The notes beneath the pieces were generated by a model, which made no database searches, was not told the origin of the DNA, and saw nothing but the letters and a program-made list of their open reading frames with translations. Below, piece by piece: positions 34,729 through 45,433 of a stretch of DNA of 64,000 bases. Both the position numbers and the translations under genes were made by a program. Origin of the DNA: Chlorella sorokiniana. Lineage: Eukaryota; Chlorophyta; Trebouxiophyceae; Chlorellales; Chlorellaceae. Position 1 is the stretch's first letter. Every line of letters begins with the position of its first letter. Location: contig CP084619.1 of the NCBI GenBank assembly GCA_025917655.1, positions 3,143,001-3,207,000 on the forward strand, written 5' to 3'.

Positions 34729-37575
34729 ATGGATTTGCGCAAAGCGCTCGGCATTGTCGACTACAGCGCGGAAGAAAATACTGCAAGCTTCGAGGTTTAT
34801 CCAGAGCCCGGAAGTGCGTCAAGCTGCGGCTGCGAGGCTGCATTCCCACCTCGTTCTTTTGGGGCTCTTCAAGAGCCCCGCTATCATTTGGACAGCTTGA
34901 TGGCTCAAGGATGTGGCAGCGGAATTTGCGATCAAGAAGCCCTGCATGCGTGCAGGTCTAACGGGGACGAGCTGGCGGCGGTCCGAGCGCAGCTCCTCGA
35001 CCACCTGCTGCCTTTCCTGGCAGGCTACATCTGGCAGCGCGACCGCTTCTCCCTGCAGCTCTCAACGCAGCAACTCCCACACTGGCATCGCAGGACCGCT
35101 GCAGCGCGCAGCGAGCGGCGGCAGGGCAGCGCCGAAGCGACTCCGCTGTCGCGCGGCGAGGCCGCCGAGGCTGCGCCGCCCTTCCTGTGGGGCTCCCTCG
35201 GCTTTGGCGACAACGTGGAGGACGAGTGGTTTGCGGTGTGGCTGCTGCTGGAGCTGACGCGCGCCTTCCCCGTCACCGCCAGGTGGGACAGCCCCTGACA
35301 CCGGGGGGCACAGCGGAGCCTGCTGTGCGCTGACGCCACCCGCTGCTCACCGCCCCCTCCGCAGGGTGTGGGACAACGACGGCGAGTTCCTGCTCATAGA
35401 GGCGGCCTACGGGCTGCCCCGGTGGCTGAAGCCGGAGACGGCTGCCAACCGCGTGTGGCTGCACGCCGGCGCTTTCCACCTCGTGCCGCCGCCGCGCTTT
35501 AAGGGTGGGACACTCGAATACGCTGCGCCGCGCCAGCTGGCTGCCCACCCGCATGGCCTTCCCTATGGACTTGCTCTCCTCCCTGCTGACCCGCCCGCTG
35601 CCGCTGCCCGCAGGCGATCCGCTGCTGTCGCCGACGCCCAGCCTGGCGCAGGCGCTGGCGGCAGTGCGGGGGGAGGTGCCCACGCTGGCGCCGCCCGCCA
35701 TGCAGTCCCCGCTGCTGGACCGGCTGGAGGGCTACCCTCAGCGCGCCAAGCACAGCATGCATGTCGCGCACGCCCTGGTGCCCGCCCGCGTGGCGCACCT
35801 GCTGCGCGGCGAGCCTCAGCTGCTGGCGGCGGCGGCGGAGGCCTTCCACTACCGCGACCCCGACGATGCGCGGGTGGGTGGGTGCGGCGGGCCCCCACGC
35901 CCCCTGCCGCCGCCGCTGCCGCCCCCGCTCCCACAGCCAGCTGGCCCTGTCATTGGCAGCTTGCACCCGGTGTTGCTCCGCTGTCGGCGGGTACCCCCCG
36001 AATGCTTGCTGTCCCCTGACAAGGCAGCGGTGCTGGCACGATTTTGTAGCCTGCTGTGCCCCCCCCACCCTCCACCCCCCACCCGCAGGCCGCCTCCCGC
36101 ATGAGCGCCTTCCCTCCGCGCGACATGGTGCTGGCCGCCCCCACCTTCTCCCGCTGCCTGTACGCCCAGCTGGCGCTGCAGGAGTATGCGCCGCCGCGCG
36201 GCTACCCCCTGCCGCTGCCCAGCGAGCCGGGCTACCGCGCCGCGCTGCTGGGCCTCAAGCTCACCGCCGGGTTTGAGATGGTCTTGGCCAACCGCGCGCT
36301 ACGGGTGGCAGGAGGAGGGGGAGGAGGGGCAGGGGGAGGGGGAGGGGCAGCAGGCGGCTGGGCAGAGCGGCGCCGCCAACCTGGCGGGCCACCCCGGCTG
36401 GGCAGCCTTTGTCGGGCGCCTGCAGGCAGCGGGCTACTTCCGCGGCAGCCTGCCCGGCTCGCAGCAGCACACGCGCCTGCTGAGGCGGCGGCGGCGGCCA
36501 GCTACAGCGGCGCGGAGGCGTATCGCCGGGCGGCGGCGGCCCTGGCGGCGCCTGCGGTGCGCGCCGAGCAGCTGCTGGAGCAGGCGATCGACCCGGCCAG
36601 CTTCCCGCCCCCGACCAGCTGCCCGCGGAGGGCAGCGAGGACTGGCTGGCGGCGCAGGCGGGGCAGCAGCTGGAGGCTGAGCTGGCGCGGCGGCAGGCTG
36701 AGCTGCAGGCGGGGATGGGGCGCCCGCAGCGCGGCGGCACCCACCCAGACGGCGGCGCTGACGAGGCGGGCGGCGAGTACGACCCGTCTGAGCTGGCGGG
36801 CAGGCTGCGCGCGTTTGTGGACATGGCGGCGGGGCTGGAGGGCGCGGAGGTGCCGCAGCCGGGGGCTGAGGCCCAGCCCGCCTCAGGCCTGGCGCTGGAC
36901 GAGGCGGCCTTTGCCGCGGAGCTGCGCCGGGTGCTGGGCCTGGGTGCGGCGGCGGCGCGGCGCCAAGGCCTGGGCGGCGACGACGACGGCGACGACTCGT
37001 CCGACGAGGGCTCGTCCTTCTTTTCCGGCAGCGAGGCATCGGAGGACGGGGAGGAGGAGGAGGAGGGGGAGCAGGCGCACAGGAAGGCACCCAGCTCGGG
37101 GGGCCAGCTGCGGCAGGCACCGCCGCGTGCGGCCGCTCCGCGCGGCACGGCACCCGAGCGCGGATGCCGGCCTGGGGGAGCGAGGGCGGCAGCGAGGGCT
37201 GGGAGGCCGACACCGCCACCGACAGCGACGACGACGCCGCCTTCATGCACGCGTATAGCGGGGCGATGGACGCGCAGCTGGCGGGCACGCGCATGGCGCA
37301 CAGCTTCCAGCGCGCGGCGGGCAGCGGGGAGGCTGCGCATGGGCAGGCCGGGCAGGAGGAGGGGGCGCCGGGGCAGGCTGGGCGGGGGCGGGGCCGGGGG
37401 AGGAGAAGCCCGCCCCTCTTCGCTGCAGCTGCGCCCGCTGGACCTGGATGTGAACCTGGTGAGCAGCCTGCTGGCGTCGTACGGCGAGCAGGCTGGGCTG
37501 CCAGGCCCCGCGGGCAGCCTGGCGGGCCTGCTAGGCGTGGAGCTGCCGCCGCCGCAGCCGCCGTCGCAACGCTAG
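34729..37575 (+). CDS. ECD: Ecdysoneless (ECD/SGT1-family) protein
   Basis: ECD is a conserved eukaryotic factor tied to pre-mRNA splicing (PRPF8 stability) and cell-cycle progression in animals and yeast. Exons: 34729..35282, about 35366..35504, 35614..35873, 36089..37575. Family blocks: LLDHLLPFLAGYIWQRDRFS, GDNVEDEWFAVWLLLELTR, VWDNDGEFLLIEAAYGLPRW, RLEGYPQRAKHSMHVAHALV, FSRCLYAQLALQEYAPPRGY, GFEMVLANRAL, GWAAFVGRLQAAGYF, an acidic SDDD-rich region, and the C-terminal signature LDVNLVSSLLASYGEQAGLP. The start Met begins the well-conserved N-terminus. The GC-rich last exon needs about five one-base frame adjustments (about 36300-36360, 36475, 36610, 37160, 37400) although every conserved block is present in order. 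This points to sequence errors in G/C repeats. TGTAA lies 67 nt after the stop. Confidence 0.88.
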
Positions 37576-39115
37576 GGCCACGCCCCATGGCAACAGCGGC
37601 AGCATCTGCAGGCCACCACACGGCGGTGTGCTGCATCTTAGTGTAAAGGGCTTGGTCCTGAGTGGCAATGATTGCGGACTGGGTGCCAGACCCTCTGTCA
37701 GGGGGCAGCGGAGGCAGCCTTGCCAGCTGCTGTGCACGGTGCCAGGGCTGGGCAACCGGGACGCAGCGCCACATGCGCGCACATGCGCCCAGCCTCGCAT
37801 CCCGCCCCATCATTGTGACTGCGACCTCGCTTGACTGCAACCTCGGCTGATGAATTTGCTTAGTTTGGCCACATTTTACATCGAGAGGGAGGCCATGAGG
37901 TGGGTGTGGGGCGTGCCGCGGGCGCAGCCCAGGAGGGAGCAAAGCGGCGGCGGGTGGAGGGTGGCGAGCAGGCGTTGATCTTGGTGATCGGTGGGGCCAG
38001 GCGGCAACGAATTGGTATGAAATAGGCTAGGACAAGAACGAAAGGGGGTTGCGCTGGAGGTGTTCGAGACGTTTGTCGGGGGCAGAGGGGCCGGCAAGCA
38101 GCGTCGCCAGCATGTTGGGGGCGGCCCCTGGGCCACGGGGCCGCCAGTGCATTTGGCACGGGGCAGGGAGCATGGGAATCCTGAAATGGGATGCAGTGGG
38201 AGAGGTCCCCGGCAAGCGGGGGGGAGAGGCAAGCTCAGGACCTCCATGGCAGCGGGGGTGACAGAAGGGAGGCCTGGCATGGGGCGTCGTCGGGCAGGTG
38301 GGGGCTCATTCCTTGGGGGCGGGCGGCAACCATGGGGCCGGGCGGCGAGGCCCACGGACCCGCGGGCAGCCGCGCCGCAGGTGGCAGCGTCCCGGGCAAG
38401 TCCGGGCGCGCAATGAAATAATTGGGAAGGAAGAGGCACGTCAGGTGCGGCAGAGGCACACCAGCACAGAGGGGACCAGGGGCCGGTAGCGGCGGCAGTG
38501 GCACAGGTGGGGGCAGGTACTAGGCAAGACAAAAGGGGGAAAAAGGGCAAGCCGCAGGGGTGGTTCGCATTTGTTGTGCATTGCACGTGGGGCAGGGGCG
38601 CCTAAAAATGGGCCGGGAAAACAATCAAACGGCGGACGCGGGATGTATGCATGGTGAGGGAGAGGGCTGGGGCTGGGGGGTGGGGGGGGCCAGCATCCCG
38701 GGCCCGCCGCGAGGCGCGCTGTAAACTTTGAACTGTTGCATGCATCCTATTGAACTGCTGCCAGCATCCTGCACGATGCTGGGCACGGGGTCTGGAGGCG
38801 GCGCAGGCCGTGTCGCGGGGGGCAGCTCGCCAGGCAGGCTGGCTCAATGAAAATGAAAAGCAGGAGAGGGGGCAGGGAAGGGTCAACAGATCACTTGAAG
38901 CTGGATCTGGAGCCGCCCGCGCTTTGGGCGGGTGGCAACACGTCGAGCAGCTGGCCGCCGGGGGCAGTTCCCGACGGGCTGCTGGCCTGGTGTGCATGTG
39001 GGAGGCACGCTGGTGGCGCACGCTGCGTGGAATCATGCAGCCACGCGCTGGGGTGCAGGGAGGGGCAGCAGGGCTTGCTGGCCGGCAAGGCTGCCCCGCC
39101 GCGCTGCCGCTGGTT
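37576..39115. other. Convergent intergenic, G-rich plus strand
   Basis: ECD (+) and the PPR-SMR-cyclin gene (-) converge here. A TGTAA for ECD is at 37642. From about 37900 to 38720 the plus strand is strikingly purine- and G-rich with many GGGG runs. A 236-codon minus-strand open frame over it (37876-38586) is Pro/Ser/Leu-rich and resembles no protein. I see no gene. Confidence 0.4.
37642..37646 (+). terminator. Putative TGTAA poly(A) signal, ECD
   Basis: TGTAA 67 nt after the ECD stop on the coding strand. Confidence 0.5.
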
Positions 39116-42100
39116 TCAGGGTTGGCTGGCAAAGGGCACGCCGCCGGCGATCAGCGCGTTGGCGCCGTTCAGCTGTGGCTGCAGCAGGTGCTGCGTGGGG
39201 GCGGCGTGGCGCCGGAGGAGCGCGGCAGACGGCCCGCCTGCCGCAGCGCGCTCAGCGTGTGCTCCGACGACTGCACCCGCGGCAGCGGGCGGCAGCACCA
39301 CGGGGGGGCACGCCCAGCGCGTGCGTGCCTGCAGGGGAGGCTGCCGCTGCTGCGGCCGCCGCCGCCACCGCCGCCGCCAGGTCAGCGGAGCCCATGGCGC
39401 CGCTGGTGGGCAGGCTGCCCAGGGGGTGGGCGAGGGCGCCGACACCTGCAGGCCGGCGCTGATTGGGGGCCCAGGGCGGCTGGCGCCGAGGCGGCGGATG
39501 CTGAGCTGGCAGCGGAGGCCAGGCCCTGGGAGGAGGCTGGGCGTGAGAGGGAGCGAGAGGCTGAGCCGGGCGCGGTATGCCCCCACACGTCCGCACATGC
39601 GCTGCGCCGCCTTGATGGCCACCGACAGCTCGGGGTGGACATGTCCTGGTAGCCCGTCAGCTTGGCCAGCATGGAGGGCCAGAAGGGGATGATGCCGCGG
39701 GAGCGGCGCTCCACGTACAGCAGCGCGGCGGCAATCACCGAGGGGCGGCAGTTCAGGAAGGCCATGTCGGTGAGGCAGCCGGTGACCTGGGCGGGGTGGA
39801 AGGAAAGGGGGAGGGGCTCCTCAGGCGGGTGCAGGGACGGCATGCGGGGGCCCGGCGGCCCCAGCCCACGCAGCAGAGCGCGCCGGCCCCTGGCGCCCGC
39901 CCAGCGGGCGTGCGGGGGCGCCCTCACCAGCTGCGCCACCCTGCCGGCCATGGCTGCCGCGGCGGGTGCGTCCAGGTGGTTGGCCCCCAGCCGCTCCAGG
40001 AAGAGGCGCAGGCAGCGCAGGGTGGAGATGGCGGCGGTGTCCTGCGCCAGCACCTGCCGGATGTTCCACTCCATCTGCTCCACCGCCGCGGGGGCAGCCC
40101 GCTGGCGGCGCCCACGTCGGCGTCGGGGGCAGGGGGGCAGGCCGCCCGCGGGGCCGTCCACCTGCTTGGCGGCGATGACCACGCAGCCCACGGCCAGCAG
40201 GTGCAGCAGGTCGGGGGCGAGGTGGAGGGAGGTGGACATCACGCGGTCCATCAGCAGCACCGCGTCGTGGCCCGCCTCCTCGCGCACGCCCAGCCTGAGG
40301 GGAAAGAAGGTGCGTGTGAGCGTGCATGCGTGCCAAGGCTGCTCCGGCGATAGGAAGGTGCGGGGGGCACGTGCGGGGGCGGGGCGGGGAGCGCATGCAT
40401 GCAACGAGCCGAGACACTCGGGAGCGCACAGAGCCTGCCCAACCCTTCCCCCTCTGCTCACCCGGCAGCCACCTCCAGGCACTTGGCCACCAGCTCGTTG
40501 CGGCGCTGCAGGTAGGCGCAGCCCATGTTCTGCAGCGCCAGGCAGTGCGTCTTCTCAAAGTGGCGCACGGCGGCAAACGCCTCGCTGCACCGCTGCTCCA
40601 CGCTCGCCTGCAGCTCGGGAGAAAAGGGGGCGTGGGCGGTGGCTGTGAGGGCTGCACAGCACTTGCTTGCAAGGTGGTGCACCACGCCAGGTCCACACCC
40701 ATCCTTGCTGGGGGTCACGTGCACGCCTGCCCACCAGCGCCCAGCACCCACCCCCCCCCCCGCCCCCTGCGTCCACCCACCTCCTTGGAGCAGTCTGGGT
40801 CGTCCAGCAGCGCCGCCACGCCCTCCCGCCCCACCCCGTGTTGGCCGCCGAGGGCGTGATGTCGGTGCAGGGGAAGAAGGTGAAGAGGCGCGCCTCAAAG
40901 CCCTCCGACAGCAGCCACTCGCAGGCGTCCGGGCCGCACGCCTCCAGCATGCCGCTGTAGGTGCCGTCAATCACGGGCCTGCGTGGGGATGGGAGGGCAC
41001 TGTGGTGTGAGAAACGCCTTGTGCGGGACCTGACGCGGGTGGGGCGCAATGAGCACACAGCGCTGCAACAAGCAGCTGCGCCTGCTGCGGGTCCGCGCCT
41101 TCAGGCCCCCACCCCCTCCCTTCAAGCTCGGCGCACCTGAAGGGCGCGCCCCACAGCGCCATGGCCGCCGCCACCGCCTCCTTCACCACCAGGTTTCCCT
41201 GCTCCTTGGCCCCCTTGCCGCGGTCGGTGACCACCGCCAGGCGCAGCGGCAGCGCCCGCCCCGTGCTGCACCAGCAGCTGCTTGAGCGAGACGAGCCAGG
41301 CGTAGAGGGAGAGCATGGCCACCCCCGCCGTCATGGCGTGCAGGTTGACCTCGGCGCGGGCCAGCCCCGGCACCAGCTTGCCCTGGTGGAAGTGGCCCTC
41401 CTCCACGGCGGTCCTGCACAAAGACACACCAGGGGGGTGGGTGACACGCCGTCGTCGCATGCCGACCCCCCGCCTGGCAAGGCGCAGCCCGGCTGGCCGC
41501 CAGCACGCTGGCCGCACCCCGCCCGCCCGGCTCAGCGCCGCACCTGAAGAGGCGGAGGGCGCGGCGCTGCACCCACACCACCCCCGTCTCCCACAGCGCA
41601 TCGATGATGGCGTTGTAGACGATGGCGTCGGCGCGGCACCCCTGCGCCTTCATGCGGTCGTATGCCTGTGGGGAGGGGGCCGGCAGGGGGTGTGTGTGCG
41701 CGGGTCAGGCATCAGCAGCCGCCAGCAGGGGGCAGCGGGTATGGAGGGCAAGGGGCTTGGGGCAGCCGGCTGCGTGGGTGGCGAGGCAGCGGCGCACCTC
41801 CAGCGCCAGGCGCCACTGGCCTCCCTTCTCAAAGGCGGAGATGAGGGCGGTGTAGGTGACGACGTCGGGGTTGCAGCCCTGGCCGTGCATCTGCTCAAAC
41901 ACCTGGCTCGCCTTCTGCCACTGCGCGCCCTGAGCCAGCGCCGTGATCAGGCTGTTGTCTGCAGCAGGGGAAGGGAGCACCACAGCATGGCAGGTTGGCA
42001 CTGCGCTGCAAGGCAGCGCAGCGCACAGCACCGCAGCGGCCCGCTGCGGGCACGCCTGACACGGGGATCCGCGACAAGCGACGGCGTGGGCGGCGGGCGG

Positions 42101-44438
42101 CGGCGCCCACATGTGACGGTGTTGGGGGTGCACTGCTCGCGCAGCATCTCCTGGAACAGCTCCAGCGCCAGCTCCCACTGCCCCGCCTTCTCGCAGGCAG
42201 AGATGAGGGAGGAGTAGGTGATGACGGAGCGCTCGCAGCCGCGGTACATCATCTCCTGCACAGGCGGTACAGGCGCAGGACGGAGGGAGAGAGTGAGTCC
42301 ATGCATCGTGTCGCCGCCTGGGGTGCTCTGTCCGTGGGCCCCCACACACACACCACCCCTTCATAACCCCCAACACACCTCACACACACCACCACATGAG
42401 CCCCGGCACCGCCGCCAGCGCCCACCTGGAACACCTCCATGACCTTGTCCAGCTGGCCGGCCTTGCCGTAGGCGGAGATGAGGGCGTTGTAGGTGGTGGA
42501 GTTGGGGAGTAGCCCTCCTCCAGCATGCGGCGGTACACAGCCATCGCCTCGCGCGGCTGGTTGCACATGTTGCACGCAATGATGAGCGTGCTGCGGGCAG
42601 GGGCGGGTGTGTGGGGGGGGTGTGAGAGGTGGGGTGGGGGTTGCGAGAGGTGGGTGGGGTGGGGTGAGGTGAAGAACCAGGTCAGCCGTGTGTGTGTCCA
42701 TGTGAGATGAGCTGCGTGGAAAGCTGTGGCTCCTGTACACAAGGCAGGCCCCCAGCCGCATGGCCCGCCTCACTTGAAGGTGCGCAGCACCGGCTCCACC
42801 CCTCGCTCTTCATCAGCGCCAGCACATTCACCGCCTCCTCCCAGGACCCCATTTTGCCGTACACGTCAATGAGGGTGTTGTCTGGGGGAGTGGGCGCAGG
42901 GCGGCAGGCAGGCGTAAGGAGGGGAAGGAGGAGTTGAGGCGCCCTGGCAAGTTGCCCAGCGCATTCCCTTCAGCACACGGCAGGCAGCGCTGCGCGAAGG
43001 CCAGGACCGCCGCCGGCAGCTCACAGGTGACGACGTTGGGGGTGCACTTGTCCTGGCGCATGAGCTTGTACGTCTCCAGGGCCAGCGCATGCTTGGAGCA
43101 CTTGATGCACACGTTCATGAGGGCGGTGTAGGTGTGCACGTTGCGCTCAATCCCCTTGGACTTCATCTCGCCCGCCAGCTGCGGGAGGGCAAGACCACAC
43201 GGGGGTGCAGGCATTGGGGTCAGCGGCGCGGGAGGTCGAGGAGCAGGGCGGGCAGGGTGGCTGCTGTGGAACGGGCGTCAACGTCGGCTGCCTCGTCGCG
43301 GCCCCCCAGGCCCCCAGGCCCCCCACCTTGAGTGCTCGGTCCACGTCGTGCTCGGTGATGCAGAGGGAAATCATGGCGGTGTATGAGTAGACGTCCAGCA
43401 GGGACTGCAGGGGGTGCCCCTCATCCAGGGCGCGGATCCAGTCAAACAGCTCGGTGGCCCTGCGGGGGGAGCAGCAGCGCGGCCGCGTCAGCAGCGATGA
43501 CACAGCAGAGCGGAGCGGGGCGGGGTGGGGGCAGGGCCGGAAGGCGGGCCCCAGGCCCCGCAAGCTGCAGCCCTTGATGCATGCGGAGCATGCTGCTGGC
43601 GGCAACGCATGCAGCCCGCCAGCAAGTTGCGCCAGGGCACAGCGGTGCCGCAGCAGGCGGCGCTATGACACCATTGCGCCAAGCAGCAGCAGGCAGCCAC
43701 GCAACTAGCCGCAGCCGCCCCACCCCCGCCGTTCCCTGCAAGCGCCCAGCTCCCACCTGAACTGCATGCCCGCCTTGGACAGGTCTTTTAGCAGCAGGGC
43801 GCACGAGCGCCCGTCCAGCTGGAACAGCGCCTGGTAGACGGTGTCGGTGATTGGCTGCGAGGCGGGGATGCCCCCACCAGGGCCACCAGCCCATCGATGG
43901 AGAGGCCGTCGTGCGGCGTCAGGCCGTTGCCGCCATTGCTGGAGTCGTAGCCCCTGCGGAATCCGCGACGGCCGCTGCCAGAGCTGCTGCCTGCATTTTG
44001 GGCGTTGCCGCGCCCGCGGCCCCGCCCCGGCCGCCCGCCGAGCTGCCGCGCGCGCGCGGCTCTTGCCAAACCACGGCGCTTTGAAGGTGCCATTCTCGGT
44101 GATCGCCTGTCCCCCCAGCCCATGCTGTGTGGGGGCGCAGGAGCTGCTGCTGCCGCATATACGCTGCTAGTCGCGCCATTGCGATAAGGGGCTGCCGCAG
44201 GTGGTAGGGCGGTCGCCGCCGCCGCAAATTGTGCAAACTCAGGGGCCAGCCCTGGAGCTACCGCGGGGAGCGCCATCATGCCGTTCGTTACTGCTACTGG
44301 ATTCCATTCGTTGTGGACTGCGGGCTGGAGCTTGGCAGCCTGGACTGTGCTGTGGTGGGGCAGGGTGGAGCCATTCAGCGAAAGGCTGCCCACCAAGCCA
44401 GCAAGGGCCGCATCTGGCCCATCCCAGGAGCGCTGCAT
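39116..44438 (-). CDS. PPR-SMR-cyclin fusion protein
   Basis: Thirteen minus-strand exons: 43757..44438, 43327..43459, 43025..43178, 42774..42881, 42426..42590, 42111..42255, 41798..41958, 41544..41665, 41137..41413, 40781..40978, 40462..40607, 39928..40294, 39116..39786. After an Arg/Gly-rich N-terminus (ATG at 44436-44438), about eight PPR repeats are visible, e.g. VHTYTALMNVCIKCSKHALA, STTYNALISAYGKAGQLDKV, VITYSSLISACEKAGQWELA, DVVTYTALISAFEKGGQWRL. Many introns split the repeats at TY/N. Next comes an SMR-like domain (AEVNLHAMTAGVAMLSLYAW ... VVTDRGKGAKEQGNLVVKEA ... ALWGAPFR), a linker (GTYSGMLEACGPDACEWLLS), and a cyclin box (RRNELVAKCLEVAAGLGV, AVLLMDRVMSTSLHLAPDLL, VGCVVIAAKQ, RPSVIAAALLYVERRSRGI, LAKLTGYQDMSTPELSVAIK). 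PPRs bind organelle RNA; the cyclin role is unknown. One-base breaks lie near 39645, 40840, 41260, 42506, 42800 and 43868. The exact C-terminus is uncertain. Confidence 0.85.
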
Positions 44439-45433
44439 TACTCCAAGAGACTGTGAGGGGGTGTGGCTGTCAGAAGCTCTGCAGGTGGACGTGTGGGGAT
44501 GGGGAGCGCGATGGGTGGGCAGAGCGCCCCGCAGCCGCCACTTGCAAGGCGTGCAGCCGGGGCTGTGCCCTCACAACGCAAGGAGCGCGCATATGAAGTG
44601 CGTACAGCCCCGCTCGCCTCACCTCTTCTCAACCAGCCATTGGAGGTGAGCAGTCCGGTGCGTTTCTTGAAGACCAGACCTGTGTTCTGTGATATGTGTG
44701 TGTTGAAGAGCAGAAAGGAAGCAAAAGTCAGTCGCAGGGCGCCGGGCTCTGACAGCCACTAGCTCGGCTGCACATGCGGCAGCCAAGCGAGCACCCACCA
44801 CCAATGAGCCACCCCCTCCCAAAGCTTGTTCCACTGTACCCAATATTCCTTTATTGCCATTCTTGTCTAAATAGACGACCTCCGTCCATGCGTGAGGGAG
44901 GCTGGGGGTTGAACTTAGTTCAATTTCGACACGCCGGCTCCTTCAGGGCACGAACGTCCACCGGAATGCCAGGAGCGTCCTTGAATATTGCCGGCATGGG
45001 CAGACGGCTGCCGATGCCGCCGGTTTATCAGGTTGCACTTGCTGGCAACAGCGTTTCGGAAAACAGTCCCAACAACATTCTTGCGCTGCTTTCTGGTGTA
45101 ATTGGGTTACACTCTTCACAGGGCAAACAGCTTCGACTTGCTCGACCAAAGCAAGCGCTCCTGTGCTGGCTGCACCGTGTGTGCGGCCACAGGGCTTCCA
45201 AGCAAACCGGTTGGCGCCTCCCGGCGAAGTAGGAGTGTTCTCATGCACCAGCCAGCTGTTGGTAATGTGTCGGTCTGTGAGGGGCATTCGGGAACAACAC
45301 GCCAGTGTAGAACCGCTGGCGGCAGTCGTGCTAGGCATGCCAGGGCCATGACGCCGCAGAGGCTGCAGCTAAGCTGACGCCAGCACGGCGGTCATGCCGC
45401 CATGGCAGGCCACGCAGCGGGCACGCCGTGCGC
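44439..45433. other. Intergenic, PPR promoter and RPL10A 3' side
   Basis: About 1 kb between two minus-strand genes. It should carry the promoter of the PPR-SMR-cyclin gene and the RPL10A 3' UTR. A minus-strand TGTAA (plus-strand TTACA) is at 45107-45111. Short ORFs here resemble nothing. Confidence 0.4.

Noticed and set aside
36261-37942. Long minus-strand frames opposite ECD
   Set aside because: Conserved ECD blocks are on the plus strand. The minus frames are Pro/Arg/Ala-rich and cross the ECD stop.
37876-38586. 236-codon minus-strand frame
   Set aside because: It is the complement of a G-rich strand, with skewed Pro/Leu/Ser composition and no motif. It is better explained as intergenic or UTR sequence.
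40326-40859. Plus-strand frame opposite the cyclin exons
   Set aside because: It is antisense to exons that splice correctly into the cyclin box, with no domain of its own.
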